A program made the position numbers and the translations under genes. A stretch of 64,000 nt of DNA, taken from positions 1 through 64,000 of the forward strand of contig CALJIG010000036.1 in the NCBI GenBank assembly GCA_937974175.1. Direction: 5' to 3'. Of the stretch, positions 14,811 through 24,227 are shown piece by piece. This DNA comes from an uncultured Ignavibacteria bacterium. Its GTDB lineage: Bacteria > Bacteroidota > Ignavibacteria > Tepidaquicellales > Tepidaquicellaceae. The notes under the pieces were generated by a model. It was not told the DNA's origin. It made no database searches and saw only the letters and a list, made by a program, of their open reading frames with translations. Numbering within the stretch: position 1 is the first letter of the stretch; the number at the start of each line of letters is the position of its first letter.

Positions 14811-16940
14811 ATGAAGAGAATTCTAACTCTATTATTTATTTTTCTTTCCTCAATCTGTTTAGCGCAGCAGGGATGGTATTTTCTGAACCCGACACCGACA
14901 GGAAATGCTATCATTGATATAAAGATGCTTAATGAAAATAAAGGAGTATGCATCACAACAAATGAGATTTTGAGAACGACAAATGGCGGAGTAAACTGGA
15001 GCAGAGTTCACATGCCTTGGGTATTGAGTAATATAAGTTTGTTTATGGTTGATTCGTCAACAGGATATATTGTTCTTGATTCGGGAAAAATTGTGAAGAC
15101 AACTAATGGCGGACTGAACTGGTACTTCTCGGGAAGCACTCCCAATAAAGTTATCAAAAAGATTTTTTTTCAGAATACTTCAACCGGATTTGCATTAGGT
15201 CTTTCGCCTACAAATAATTATAGCGCTGCAATTTTCAGAACTACAAATAGCGGAACGGACTGGGAAGAAAAATATTCCTGCTATGACTGCACCTTTACCG
15301 ATATGTTTTTTGTTTCGTCCACGGGATATGTTGTTGGCGAACAATATCAATTTGTTTATAATTCTGTTTACAAAACAAAAGTTTTCAAAACATTAGATAA
15401 CGGTTTTAGCTGGGACTCTATTCCAAATAATTTATATTTAAGACTTAACAATTTATTTTTCACAAATTCCTTTACAGGCTTTATTTATGGTAGAGTAGAT
15501 GATAATACTAGTAATGTTCGATTAATGAAAACAACAAATGGCGGAATGAATTGGAATGTTGCGCAAAATTTCAGTGGATTTGGTCAGTTATATTTTACAG
15601 GAAATGATACGGGTTACGCTGTATCGAATAATGCTTTCATAAAAACTTATAACGGAGGATTGAACTGGAGCACAAGCTATATAAACAATTTAAACGGAGC
15701 ATCGGTTAACAAGCTTTCCGTAATTAGTAATCAGAAAATTGTTGCAGCGGGAGGTACAGGGGAAATAATCAAAACTACAAACGCAGGACTAAACTGGACC
15801 AAATATACAAAGTCTATACTTGATGCAAATTTTGTTGAAGCCGGATTTTGCGATATAAACACCGGATATATAAGTGGATACGATGGAAAGGTTTACAGAA
15901 CAACAAACGGCTGTATCAGCTTTGATACATTAAAACCCACTTTGCCTTATAGCTGGTATATATATACAATGTCGGTTGTGAATAAGAATGTTATTTATGG
16001 AGCAGCCGGGGACAAAGTTTATAAAACAACAAACGCAGGAACTAACTGGAGTACACATAATATAAACCTGAATAATTTTAATGTTTTAAAAATAAAATTC
16101 ATAAATGAAAATACAGGCTTTGCAGTTTCTAAAAGAAATTTATTTGCAAAGACTATTGACGGCGGAATGAATTGGAGTATTTATAATATTTTAAGTTATA
16201 ATGAAAACTGGTCCGTTGATTTTTATAACGAGAATATAGGAATAGCGGGAGGCGTAATGTTAGTAAGAACTTCTAATGGAGGAGTTACATGGGATACACT
16301 GAGGAATGTTTCTAATGGCACTTTTATTAAATACATAAATCGTGATACCGTCTTTATTGCAGCTTATAACGGAGTATACAAATCAACTAACGGTGGAAAC
16401 AGCTGGAGTTTTACATCACTTCCCGGAATTACGTACTGCCACATGGAGTTTCCAAGCGCACATATTGGCTACATAAGTGGTTACAGTATAATGTATAAAA
16501 CTACTAATCAAGGGGAACAATGGTTTAAAATTAACCCCGGTATTGGGAGTATCGCAGGGTTTAGTATGGTAGATTCGGTAACGGGATATAGTGTCGGTAA
16601 TTACAGAGGGATTCTGAAAACTACAGATGGCGGCGGTGCACCCTCTTCTATTCCTGTGTTTCCTGTTAATATTCCTCAAACTTTTTCCCTCTATCAAAAT
16701 TATCCAAACCCTTTCAACCCATCTACAAAAATTAAATTCGATTTGCCAAAAAATGAAAACGTAAAGATAATAATCTTCGATATTCTCGGAAGAAAGTTGG
16801 AAACTTTGCTTGATGAAAATTTAACCGCAGGTATACATGAAGTAAACTGGAACGCATCGCGCTATGCAGCGGGAGTTTATTTTTATATGCTGCTAACCGA
16901 CGGAACAAAAGAAACAAAAAAAATGATTTTAATAAAATGA
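14811..16940 (+). CDS. YCF48/BNR-repeat secreted protein with T9SS sorting domain (paralogue 1 of 3)
   Basis: The 709-residue protein has a signal peptide (MKRILTLLFIFLSSICLAQ), many copies of an Asp-box/YCF48-like repeat of the form KTTNGGxNW every 40-50 residues, which suggests a beta-propeller, and a C-terminal T9SS sorting domain of about 85 residues starting LYQNYPNPFNPSTKI and ending KKMILIK. It should be exported by T9SS and held at the cell surface or released. The stop overlaps the start of the next paralogue as ATGA. The substrate or partner is unknown. Its C-terminal DNA shares 86 identical bases with paralogue 2. Confidence 0.9.
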   Translation: MKRILTLLFIFLSSICLAQQGWYFLNPTPTGNAIIDIKMLNENKGVCITTNEILRTTNGGVNWSRVHMPWVLSNISLFMVDSSTGYIVLDSGKIVKTTNGGLNWYFSGSTPNKVIKKIFFQNTSTGFALGLSPTNNYSAAIFRTTNSGTDWEEKYSCYDCTFTDMFFVSSTGYVVGEQYQFVYNSVYKTKVFKTLDNGFSWDSIPNNLYLRLNNLFFTNSFTGFIYGRVDDNTSNVRLMKTTNGGMNWNVAQNFSGFGQLYFTGNDTGYAVSNNAFIKTYNGGLNWSTSYINNLNGASVNKLSVISNQKIVAAGGTGEIIKTTNAGLNWTKYTKSILDANFVEAGFCDINTGYISGYDGKVYRTTNGCISFDTLKPTLPYSWYIYTMSVVNKNVIYGAAGDKVYKTTNAGTNWSTHNINLNNFNVLKIKFINENTGFAVSKRNLFAKTIDGGMNWSIYNILSYNENWSVDFYNENIGIAGGVMLVRTSNGGVTWDTLRNVSNGTFIKYINRDTVFIAAYNGVYKSTNGGNSWSFTSLPGITYCHMEFPSAHIGYISGYSIMYKTTNQGEQWFKINPGIGSIAGFSMVDSVTGYSVGNYRGILKTTDGGGAPSSIPVFPVNIPQTFSLYQNYPNPFNPSTKIKFDLPKNENVKIIIFDILGRKLETLLDENLTAGIHEVNWNASRYAAGVYFYMLLTDGTKETKKMILIK
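16740..16825 (+). repeat. 86-bp exact repeat in sorting-domain DNA, copy 1
   Basis: These 86 bases, coding for part of the T9SS sorting domain, are identical to 18911-18996 in the next gene, including synonymous sites. The upstream repeat regions of the two genes are much less alike, so recent duplication alone does not explain it. Confidence 0.85.
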
Positions 16941-19111
16941 AAAAAATAATTGTATTAATATTTATTTTTCTTTCATCAATCTGTTTTGCACAACAGGGGT
17001 GGTATTTTTTAAATCCAACTCCTGACGGAATAGACCGTTTTGGATTAGTAATGTTCAGTGAGAGTTCAGGAATGTGCAGAGGTAACAACAGTATTTTTAA
17101 AACAAACGATGCAGGCAAAACATGGCGGGAAATAAATTTTAATGTTTCTGATTTACCTTTTGGCAGTTTTTCCATTTTAGACAGTTCAATTGCTTATGCA
17201 GTAATGGGTTCAGGAAAATTAATAAAAACTACAGATGGGTGTGAGAGTTGGAAGTTTGTTACACAGTTTCCATATAACTATAATGGAGTTTCGTTTATTT
17301 CTAAAACATTGGGATTTAATATTGTTACTGATTCTACTAGAAAAAGTAAGATTTTTAGAACATCCGATGGTGGACTGAATTGGCATGAAACCTATTCGTT
17401 GGATAGTTCATATCTTCGAGGTTGCAGTTTTCTCAATCAGTCAACAGGTTACGCTGTCGGTTATAAATACCAATACAATATATTTCCCTACAGCTATAGT
17501 TCTAAAATATTGAAAACAACTAACGGAGGCAATTCCTGGAATACTATACCAAGTAACTTTGGAGATATACTGAGTGGAACAAAATTTATAAACAAAAACA
17601 CCGGATTTCTTTTTGCGTGGTATAATAGTTCAGGGTTATTTATGAGAACTACAAACGGAGGAATCACTTGGGGGGACTCTGTAAGACGCAATGTTCGTGA
17701 TATGAGATTTTTTGATGATAACAGCGGATATGCGATTTTTGATAACAACCTTTTAGGCAAAACGACTAACGCTGGTAAAAACTGGACTACAACAGCTATC
17801 GCCAATCCCACTATAAACTATGATACATATCCTAATTCAATTTATTTTTTTAATCAGACAACAGGAATATCAGTCGGAACCATTGGATTAAATCTTAAAA
17901 CAACAAATGCAGGAAATTCATGGGTAAATTATAACAGCGCTCAGCTTACAGATGAGATAGACGATATTATCTTCAAAAATGATAATACCGGCTTTGCCAT
18001 GGGATGGTCAAAAAATATATTTAAGACTACAAATAGCGGTGTAAACTGGACGAAATATACTTTGGGAGTAAGTAATACTGAGTTCGGGGCAATGGCATAT
18101 GCAGGAGGAAGTACCTGGTACCTGACAGACTATTTTAACCCGACACTTTTAAAAACAACTAATGATGGTCTGAACTGGACATCAAGTAATCCCGGTTTTT
18201 CAGGAATTACGGATATGCAGTTTATTAATGAAAATACCGGATTCGGAGTTTGCAAATATAGTAGATTTGTTAAAACCACAAACGGCGGTATTAATTGGTT
18301 TAAAAACGATAGTCTTAGAAGTGGTCAGAACTGGACAGTAAATTTCATTGATGAATATACGGGTTATGTTGGCGGCGGAAATCATTTAAGGAAAACCACT
18401 AATGGGGGTATCTCATTCGATACAATTTCACGTACATATCTTGACTATGTTTGGGATGTAAAATTTTTAAGTCGTGATACAATTATTGCTTCAGGAACTA
18501 CTCACGATTACACTTCGGGTTATTATCTAAACAAAGGAACAGTTTGGAAATCTACAAACGCTGGTATTACTTGGATACCAAAATTGTATAGCGTCTCAAA
18601 CTATCTTAATGGTCCACTTAGATTTCCTAATTCAAAAACAGGATATGTTTATGACGGACAGGAATATATGTATAAAACCACAAATGGTGGTGATAATTGG
18701 TTTCAGATCAAAGCTCCGGAAGGAAACTATTATGCAATGAGCTTTTTAAATGCTGAAACAGGATATATGGGTGGATACAAGGGGCAAATTGCGAAAACCA
18801 CTGACGGCGGAATGTCAATGTTTGTTAATACGAATGAATCCATTCAAAAATCTTTTTCTCTCTATCAAAATTATCCCAACCCTTTTAATCCTTCTACAAA
18901 AATTAAATTTGATTTGCCAAAAAATGAAAACGTAAAGATAATAATCTTCGATATTCTCGGAAGAAAGTTGGAAACTTTGCTTGATGAAAATTTAACTACC
19001 GGAGTACACGAAGTTAACTGGAATGCGTCAAAGTATGCAGCGGGAGTTTATTTCTATATGCTGCTAACTGATGGAATAAAAGAAACAAAAAAAATGATTT
19101 TAATAAAATGA
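16937..19111 (+). CDS. YCF48/BNR-repeat secreted protein with T9SS sorting domain (paralogue 2 of 3)
   Basis: This 724-residue paralogue has nearly the same signal peptide (LIFIFLSSICFAQQGWYFLNPTP), the same KTTNGG/KTTNAG repeats across the whole mature region and the same T9SS tail. It overlaps both neighbours by 4 bp, so all three are probably one transcript. Residues from about 320 onward closely match paralogue 3. The order and matches point to tandem duplication followed by divergence, with the tail kept alike by recent copying. Confidence 0.9.
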   Translation: MKKIIVLIFIFLSSICFAQQGWYFLNPTPDGIDRFGLVMFSESSGMCRGNNSIFKTNDAGKTWREINFNVSDLPFGSFSILDSSIAYAVMGSGKLIKTTDGCESWKFVTQFPYNYNGVSFISKTLGFNIVTDSTRKSKIFRTSDGGLNWHETYSLDSSYLRGCSFLNQSTGYAVGYKYQYNIFPYSYSSKILKTTNGGNSWNTIPSNFGDILSGTKFINKNTGFLFAWYNSSGLFMRTTNGGITWGDSVRRNVRDMRFFDDNSGYAIFDNNLLGKTTNAGKNWTTTAIANPTINYDTYPNSIYFFNQTTGISVGTIGLNLKTTNAGNSWVNYNSAQLTDEIDDIIFKNDNTGFAMGWSKNIFKTTNSGVNWTKYTLGVSNTEFGAMAYAGGSTWYLTDYFNPTLLKTTNDGLNWTSSNPGFSGITDMQFINENTGFGVCKYSRFVKTTNGGINWFKNDSLRSGQNWTVNFIDEYTGYVGGGNHLRKTTNGGISFDTISRTYLDYVWDVKFLSRDTIIASGTTHDYTSGYYLNKGTVWKSTNAGITWIPKLYSVSNYLNGPLRFPNSKTGYVYDGQEYMYKTTNGGDNWFQIKAPEGNYYAMSFLNAETGYMGGYKGQIAKTTDGGMSMFVNTNESIQKSFSLYQNYPNPFNPSTKIKFDLPKNENVKIIIFDILGRKLETLLDENLTTGVHEVNWNASKYAAGVYFYMLLTDGIKETKKMILIK
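18911..18996 (+). repeat. 86-bp exact repeat in sorting-domain DNA, copy 2
   Basis: Identical to 16740-16825. It marks a likely gene-conversion tract between paralogues 1 and 2, about 2.17 kb apart. Confidence 0.85.
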
Positions 19112-20352
19112 AAAAAATATTTGTGTTAATATTTATTTTTCTTTCCTCAATCTGTTTTGCGCAACAGGGGTGGATTTATTTTCAGGTCCCTCAGCAGGAT
19201 GACCTGGAAGACGTGGTATTTAAAAACTCTAATACAGGATTTATAAAAGCCTGGTCTCAAAACATATACAAAACCACAAACGCAGGAGCTAACTGGACTA
19301 AGACGACATTGGGCAACAGTAAAACGCGATTCGGGGCAATAGCTTTTGCCGGAGGAAATACATGGTATTTAACGGATTATATGGCCGATGATTTTAATTT
19401 TGCAATGTATAAAACTACAAATGATGGTCTTACATGGTATCCTCTCGCAACTGAATTTACTCTTGTCACCGACCTTCAGTTTTTAAATGAAAACACAGGG
19501 TTTGGAGTTTGCAAATATACATTGTTTTTTAAAACGACAAATGGCGGAGTAACCTGGTTCATTAATAACAATATCGGAGGACAAAACTGGTCAGTGAATT
19601 TTATAGATGAAAATACCGGATACGTTGGCGGCGGAAACAACCTAAGAAAAACAACGAATGGTGGAATTACTTTTGATACAATTCCTAAAAGTGATGTATA
19701 TTATGCCTGGGATATAAAATTTATAAATCGCGATACAATATTTGCTGCAGGACATTCGCTAAAGGGTACTTATGTTAGAACAGTGTGGAAAACAACTAAC
19801 GCCGGCATTAACTGGGTACCGAACTACACAGGTGCCGGATATCTCTCAGGTCAGATAGAATTTCCTAACTCACAGACGGGATATATCTCAGACGGTTGGG
19901 GCGCTATTTTAAAAACAACAAACGCAGGTGAAAACTGGTTTGAATTAAATTCTCCTGCAAGTACAACAGGGATTTTTTTCACAAGTGCAGAAACAGGTTA
20001 TGTAGTGGGATTATCCGGAATGATTGCTAAGACAACCACTGGCGGCATTGTATCTATTGCCAATAGTGAGTTAACTTTAAATAAATATAATCTCTTTCAA
20101 AATTACCCAAATCCGTTTAACCCATCCACAAAAATTAAATTTGAATTATCGCAGCTTGCAGATAACTCGTCGGTTAAGATAATTGTATATGATATTTTGG
20201 GAAAGGAAATTGAAACATTAATGGAAAGGAATTTATCAGCAGGGATTTACGAAGTAAACTGGGATGCATCAAGATATGCAGGAGGAATTTATTTCTATTC
20301 TATTGTAACCGAGAGTTTTATAGAAACTAAAAAAATGATTTTAATAAAATAA
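19108..20352 (+). CDS. YCF48/BNR-repeat secreted protein with T9SS sorting domain (paralogue 3 of 3, short)
   Basis: This 414-residue protein has the same signal peptide as paralogue 2 (FLSSICFAQQGW) but then jumps to a region matching the second half of paralogue 2: FKNSNTGFIKAWSQNIYKTTNAG against FKNDNTGFAMGWSKNIFKTTNSG. It keeps the T9SS tail, though that tail (LSQLADNSSVKIIVYDILG) differs from the other two. It seems to be a shortened copy lacking the N-terminal repeats, but it is intact and in frame. Confidence 0.88.
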   Translation: MKKIFVLIFIFLSSICFAQQGWIYFQVPQQDDLEDVVFKNSNTGFIKAWSQNIYKTTNAGANWTKTTLGNSKTRFGAIAFAGGNTWYLTDYMADDFNFAMYKTTNDGLTWYPLATEFTLVTDLQFLNENTGFGVCKYTLFFKTTNGGVTWFINNNIGGQNWSVNFIDENTGYVGGGNNLRKTTNGGITFDTIPKSDVYYAWDIKFINRDTIFAAGHSLKGTYVRTVWKTTNAGINWVPNYTGAGYLSGQIEFPNSQTGYISDGWGAILKTTNAGENWFELNSPASTTGIFFTSAETGYVVGLSGMIAKTTTGGIVSIANSELTLNKYNLFQNYPNPFNPSTKIKFELSQLADNSSVKIIVYDILGKEIETLMERNLSAGIYEVNWDASRYAGGIYFYSIVTESFIETKKMILIK

Positions 20353-20379
20353 TTTATTTTAAAGCCCGGCGTAAAACAA

Positions 20380-20421
20380 AAAACCCTTTGCGAATTTTCT
20401 TCACAAAGGGTTTTCTTTTTT
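20380..20421. terminator. bidirectional terminator between convergent genes
   Basis: AAAACCCTTTG (20380-20390) pairs with CAAAGGGTTTT (20404-20414) around a 13-nt loop, with T-rich sequence on the plus-strand 3' side and an A-rich stretch on the other. It serves the tandem paralogues from the left and the sugar dehydrogenase gene from the right. Confidence 0.85.
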
Positions 20422-20439
20422 AAAACTATTTCTAAAAGA

Positions 20440-21894
20440 TTACTTCACTAAAAGCATCTTCTTTGTTTCGCTGAAACTGTTTGTTACAAGCTTGTAATAA
20501 TAAACACCGCTTGATAAATTACCCGCGTTGAAATCCTTTGTATATGTGCCTGAGCTCATGTTTTCGTTGTTAACTAAAGTCTGCACAATTTTGCCTGAGT
20601 TATCATAAACTGCTAAAGTTACATTTCCTGATTGTGGAAGCGCAAATGTAATCTTTGTAGATGGGTTGAAAGGATTTGGATAGTTCTGTAATAAATAGAA
20701 CTGATCAGGAATGATATTTCCAAGACCTTCAACTCCTACTCTTGTATCTACAAGCTTCAGTAACTTTCCTGATGTTCCGTATGTGCATGCGTAAATATTT
20801 TTACTTTTATCAACTGCCCATGAAGAAATAGCGCTGCTGGCAGTTAAAAGCAATGTTGAAGTTGCTGTTGAGCCGTTATAATTTATAGCAAAAACTTTTC
20901 TTGTACCATAATCACCGAATACATATTGGCCTTCAAGCAGCGGGAGCTGCGAGCTGCTTCTTACTACATATCCGCCTGTGATAGAGCTGCAATCACTTCT
21001 GCCGTAATCCATAATTGGTCTTATCTTTCCTGAAGTATCACAGCCTGATGAAGGACTGTAGCAGATATTTCCTTCCATAACGTTCCATCCATAATTTCCG
21101 CCGCTTACAATGATATCAACCTCTTCTCTTGCGCTTTGACCAACATCTGCGCACCATAATCTTCCTGTGGGTAAATCAAAAGAGAACTTCCATGGGTTTC
21201 TCATTCCGTAACAAAAAATTTCCTGTTTGTATTGTGAGCTTCCGAAATAAGGATTTGAAGGAGGAATCGAATACTGATTTCCGCCCGAAGGTGTATTGAC
21301 ATCAATTCTTAATAATTTTCCTAACCACGTAGCTCTGTTTTGTCCATTTCCCTGAGGGTCGCCGCCTGAACCGCCGTCACCAAAACCAATATATAAGTAT
21401 CCGTCAGGACCAAATTCAACTTTTCCACCATTATGGTTCGAATATGGTTGGACCTGAGTCAAGAAAATCTGCTCGGAACTTGCCATAGCAGAATCAGGAT
21501 TCGAAGGGCTTACCTGATATCTTACGACGTATGATGTAAGCGAGCCGCCTGAAGGCGTATTCGTAAAATCAACAAAGAAATAACCGTTTGTTACATAGCT
21601 TGGATGAAACGATAGTCCAAGTAAACCAGTTTCACTTCCTGAAGGAGAGACTCTTCCGGAAATATCAAGAAATAGTTTTGATGTAGGTGGAGTGGTAGAC
21701 ATATTAAGGACATAGATTCTTCCTCTTTGTGTCACAACAAAAAGCCTGTTAGAGGCATCAGGTGCTAACGCTGCATCTGTAATGTTAGCGAATGTGAGAG
21801 TAGGATATGCATCCTGCAAAACGTATTGAGCCTTCACATTGCTGCCCCCTATGCATGCAAGCAAAAGAAAAAGTAAAAAATATTTTGTTTTCAT
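20440..21894 (-). CDS. PQQ-type glucose/sorbosone dehydrogenase-like secreted protein with T9SS tail
   Basis: The protein (484 residues from the chosen start) has a signal peptide (MKTKYFLLFLLLACIGGS), a six-bladed propeller of the soluble glucose/sorbosone dehydrogenase type (GLLGLSFHPSYVTNGYFFVDFTN, GPDGYLYIGFGDGGSGGDPQG, GMRNPWKFSFD, ADVGQSAREEVDII, GGNYGWNVMEG), and a T9SS domain (LLQNYPNPFNPSTKITF, end MLLVK). I chose the ATG at 21894 because the upstream open frame to 21984 would place 30 residues ahead of the signal peptide. Family members oxidise sugars with PQQ; activity here is not proven. A paralogue lies at 33791-35233. Confidence 0.9.
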   Translation of the reverse strand: MKTKYFLLFLLLACIGGSNVKAQYVLQDAYPTLTFANITDAALAPDASNRLFVVTQRGRIYVLNMSTTPPTSKLFLDISGRVSPSGSETGLLGLSFHPSYVTNGYFFVDFTNTPSGGSLTSYVVRYQVSPSNPDSAMASSEQIFLTQVQPYSNHNGGKVEFGPDGYLYIGFGDGGSGGDPQGNGQNRATWLGKLLRIDVNTPSGGNQYSIPPSNPYFGSSQYKQEIFCYGMRNPWKFSFDLPTGRLWCADVGQSAREEVDIIVSGGNYGWNVMEGNICYSPSSGCDTSGKIRPIMDYGRSDCSSITGGYVVRSSSQLPLLEGQYVFGDYGTRKVFAINYNGSTATSTLLLTASSAISSWAVDKSKNIYACTYGTSGKLLKLVDTRVGVEGLGNIIPDQFYLLQNYPNPFNPSTKITFALPQSGNVTLAVYDNSGKIVQTLVNNENMSSGTYTKDFNAGNLSSGVYYYKLVTNSFSETKKMLLVK

Positions 21895-22003
21895 TTTTTG
21901 TTTAGGGATATAGTTTTTAATAAAAATAGTTTTAATTAATTGACCACTAATGTAATCTATTAAATTCAACAAATAAATACACATAATAGCTCCACCATCA
22001 GAA

Positions 22004-22978
22004 TTAAAAAGCTATATAACGTACATTTTTGAGGTTTTGTGAGGCTTTTTTATATAAATATACCGTCATAATGAAGGGAAGCGGGAAAAGAAACGGTCCC
22101 GTCATATAAAAAGCAGATACAAATGAGAACACAATTACGCCGTTAATAATGTAATTCATCTTCGAGCTTGATATTTCTTCCGAATAAAAAGCATACTTTG
22201 TAAGTACGGAAGCTAAAATAATTATCAGGCAGATAAAGGTAACGCCCGTGATTAAATACCATCTTTCATAAAAAAATATAAGGTGAAGCAATACTAACGG
22301 CAAAACAATTGTCAGAAAAATTTTTGTAGATTGAATAATTTTTTCTGACAAAAATTTCTTTTCACCGAGTTGGTAAACCTCAATAAACAACAACTGTTCA
22401 TTTTCTATAAAGAAAGATGAAAAAATAAGAGTGAGAAGAATAATTGCAAGCACTCCGCCGGCAATGTGGAAACAGAACACCAGCCCAAGTAAATAGATAA
22501 TGAAAATCGGAATAAAATTAACCCGCAGTCCGGCAATCCACTCAAAGGCATAGACCGGAAAAATTGATTTTTCTGAGGAGAAATTTATTTTTAAACTATT
22601 GCCGCTTTTAATATTAACTATTATGCTAATCAGAATAAAAAGAATAGCTGTAAAATAAAACTTGTCAGAGCAGAGAGTTAAAATTACGAATGGCATAGAA
22701 TATAGAAAGTACTCTAGTGTAAAGAGGAGCTTTTTATTTATATTAAGTGACCTTAGAAAGAACTCATCCTTTCTTGAGAAGTGAACTGAATAAACTATAC
22801 TTGCGCTAAGAAGCATAATGGCTGCTATTCCTGTTGGGGCGTTGCGCATATCGTATAAAGAATTATACACTCCCGCTGCGAGTAATATCAAGATAATAAT
22901 CCTTACGAAACCCAGCTCCATTATCCAGCGTAAAGCGGAGAGTAATCTTAACTTTACTATATAAAATTCTGTTGCCAT
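22004..22978 (-). CDS. multi-pass membrane protein, probable ABC exporter permease
   Basis: The 324-residue protein has about eight to ten hydrophobic segments and few charged loops. I recognise no specific family motif. It is divergent from an ABC ATPase gene 73 bp away (23052-23738) that has no other membrane partner nearby, so it is probably the permease of that exporter. Its true function and substrate are unknown. Confidence 0.7.
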   Translation of the reverse strand: MATEFYIVKLRLLSALRWIMELGFVRIIILILLAAGVYNSLYDMRNAPTGIAAIMLLSASIVYSVHFSRKDEFFLRSLNINKKLLFTLEYFLYSMPFVILTLCSDKFYFTAILFILISIIVNIKSGNSLKINFSSEKSIFPVYAFEWIAGLRVNFIPIFIIYLLGLVFCFHIAGGVLAIILLTLIFSSFFIENEQLLFIEVYQLGEKKFLSEKIIQSTKIFLTIVLPLVLLHLIFFYERWYLITGVTFICLIIILASVLTKYAFYSEEISSSKMNYIINGVIVFSFVSAFYMTGPFLFPLPFIMTVYLYKKASQNLKNVRYIAF

Positions 22979-23051
22979 TTTTTATTCTATATATATTATA
23001 CGAAAAGAATTAATTTAGATACAGAATAATATTGTTACATCTAAAACACCT

Positions 23052-23738
23052 ATGCTGAAAATATCAGATATAAATGTGAAATACGCAGAGCATTTAGTTC
23101 TTGAAAATTTCTCTTTCGAAGCAAATGAAGGGAAAATTTACGGACTGATGGGATTAAACGGCTCGGGCAAGACTACTATTATAAAAGCTGTTTGCGGAAT
23201 TGTTGCTTTAGATAAAGGCAAAATAGAATTCAGTAACAGAGATATCAGACTTAGTGATATAGGCTACCTTGAAACCGCCAATTATTTTTACTCAAAAATA
23301 ACAGGGCGGGAATATTTAAATATTATTAAATGGAAACATTCTGATTTTAATATAGAAAAATGGAACAGCATTTTTGAACTTCCTTTAGACGAGCCGGTGG
23401 AAACATATTCTTCCGGCATGAAGAAAAAGCTTGCTGCTATAGGAGTGTTTGCATTGGAGCGTCCTTTGCTTTTGCTTGATGAACCGTTCAATAATCTTGA
23501 TATGGAAACCAATCAGGTATTGAATAATGTAATAAAGCAGTTTAAAGAAAAAGGAAAAATTATTATTTTAACTTCACACATACTTGAAACACTAACGGGA
23601 ATATGTGATGAAATTCATTACCTGAACGATAAAAAAATTGAAAAAATATTTTATCCGGATCAATATAATTTAATACAAAGCTCTGTCATTGATAAAAAAC
23701 TTCAAAGTAAAATTGATACATTACAACAAATTATATAA
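23052..23738 (+). CDS. ABC transporter ATP-binding protein
   Basis: The 228-residue ATPase has Walker A GLNGSGKTT, the signature YSSGMKKKLA and Walker B LLLLDEPFNNLD followed by a switch histidine in ILTSHILE. It resembles the ATPases of ABC-2-type exporters. It is divergent from the membrane protein at 22004-22978 and lies 25 bp before the GyrI-like gene, which may be co-transcribed. Confidence 0.9.
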   Translation: MLKISDINVKYAEHLVLENFSFEANEGKIYGLMGLNGSGKTTIIKAVCGIVALDKGKIEFSNRDIRLSDIGYLETANYFYSKITGREYLNIIKWKHSDFNIEKWNSIFELPLDEPVETYSSGMKKKLAAIGVFALERPLLLLDEPFNNLDMETNQVLNNVIKQFKEKGKIIILTSHILETLTGICDEIHYLNDKKIEKIFYPDQYNLIQSSVIDKKLQSKIDTLQQII

Positions 23739-23763
23739 ATTTTAAAATTAAATAATCTAAACA

Positions 23764-24225
23764 ATGGAACCAAAATTCACAGAGAGAAAAGGATTTAAAG
23801 TAGCAGGATTAAAATATATAGGTAAAAATCCACAGCCTGATATCGGTCATCTTTGGGATAAATTCGTACCAAGAATAGATGAAGCACCGAACAGAATAAA
23901 TAAAGATGAAACTTACGGGGTCTGCTACGATATGGATGCCGAAGGAAATGTTTATTATATAGCGGGAGTAGCCGTGAGCGATTTTGAAAATCTCCCCGAA
24001 GGATTCGACACAGTTGAAATTCCCGATAACAAATACGCAGTATTTACACACAAAGGGTTAATTAGAGATTTCCCACAGACTGTTGCTTATGTTTATGGTA
24101 AATGGGTTAAGGACCCGGCTAACAAGAAAAAATTTGATGCACCTGATTTTGAAGTATATGATGAAAGATTTAAAGACGGAGATGCAGGTGATTCCGAGTG
24201 CGATTTGTACGTTGCAGTGAACTGA
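23764..24225 (+). CDS. GyrI-like / AraC-type effector-binding domain protein
   Basis: This 153-residue stand-alone protein matches the GyrI-like small-molecule-binding fold: a start of EPKFTERKGFKVAGLKY, a middle IGHLWDKFVPRIDE, the segment YGVCYDMDAEGNVYYIAGVAVSDFENLPEGFDTVEIPDNKYAVFTHKG and a final acidic E-x-Y-D-E-RF motif. It has no DNA-binding domain. Family members bind or hydrolyse small molecules; the ligand here is unknown. Its stop lies 2 bp from that of the convergent aminopeptidase gene. Confidence 0.85.
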   Translation: MEPKFTERKGFKVAGLKYIGKNPQPDIGHLWDKFVPRIDEAPNRINKDETYGVCYDMDAEGNVYYIAGVAVSDFENLPEGFDTVEIPDNKYAVFTHKGLIRDFPQTVAYVYGKWVKDPANKKKFDAPDFEVYDERFKDGDAGDSECDLYVAVN

Positions 24226-24227
24226 TT

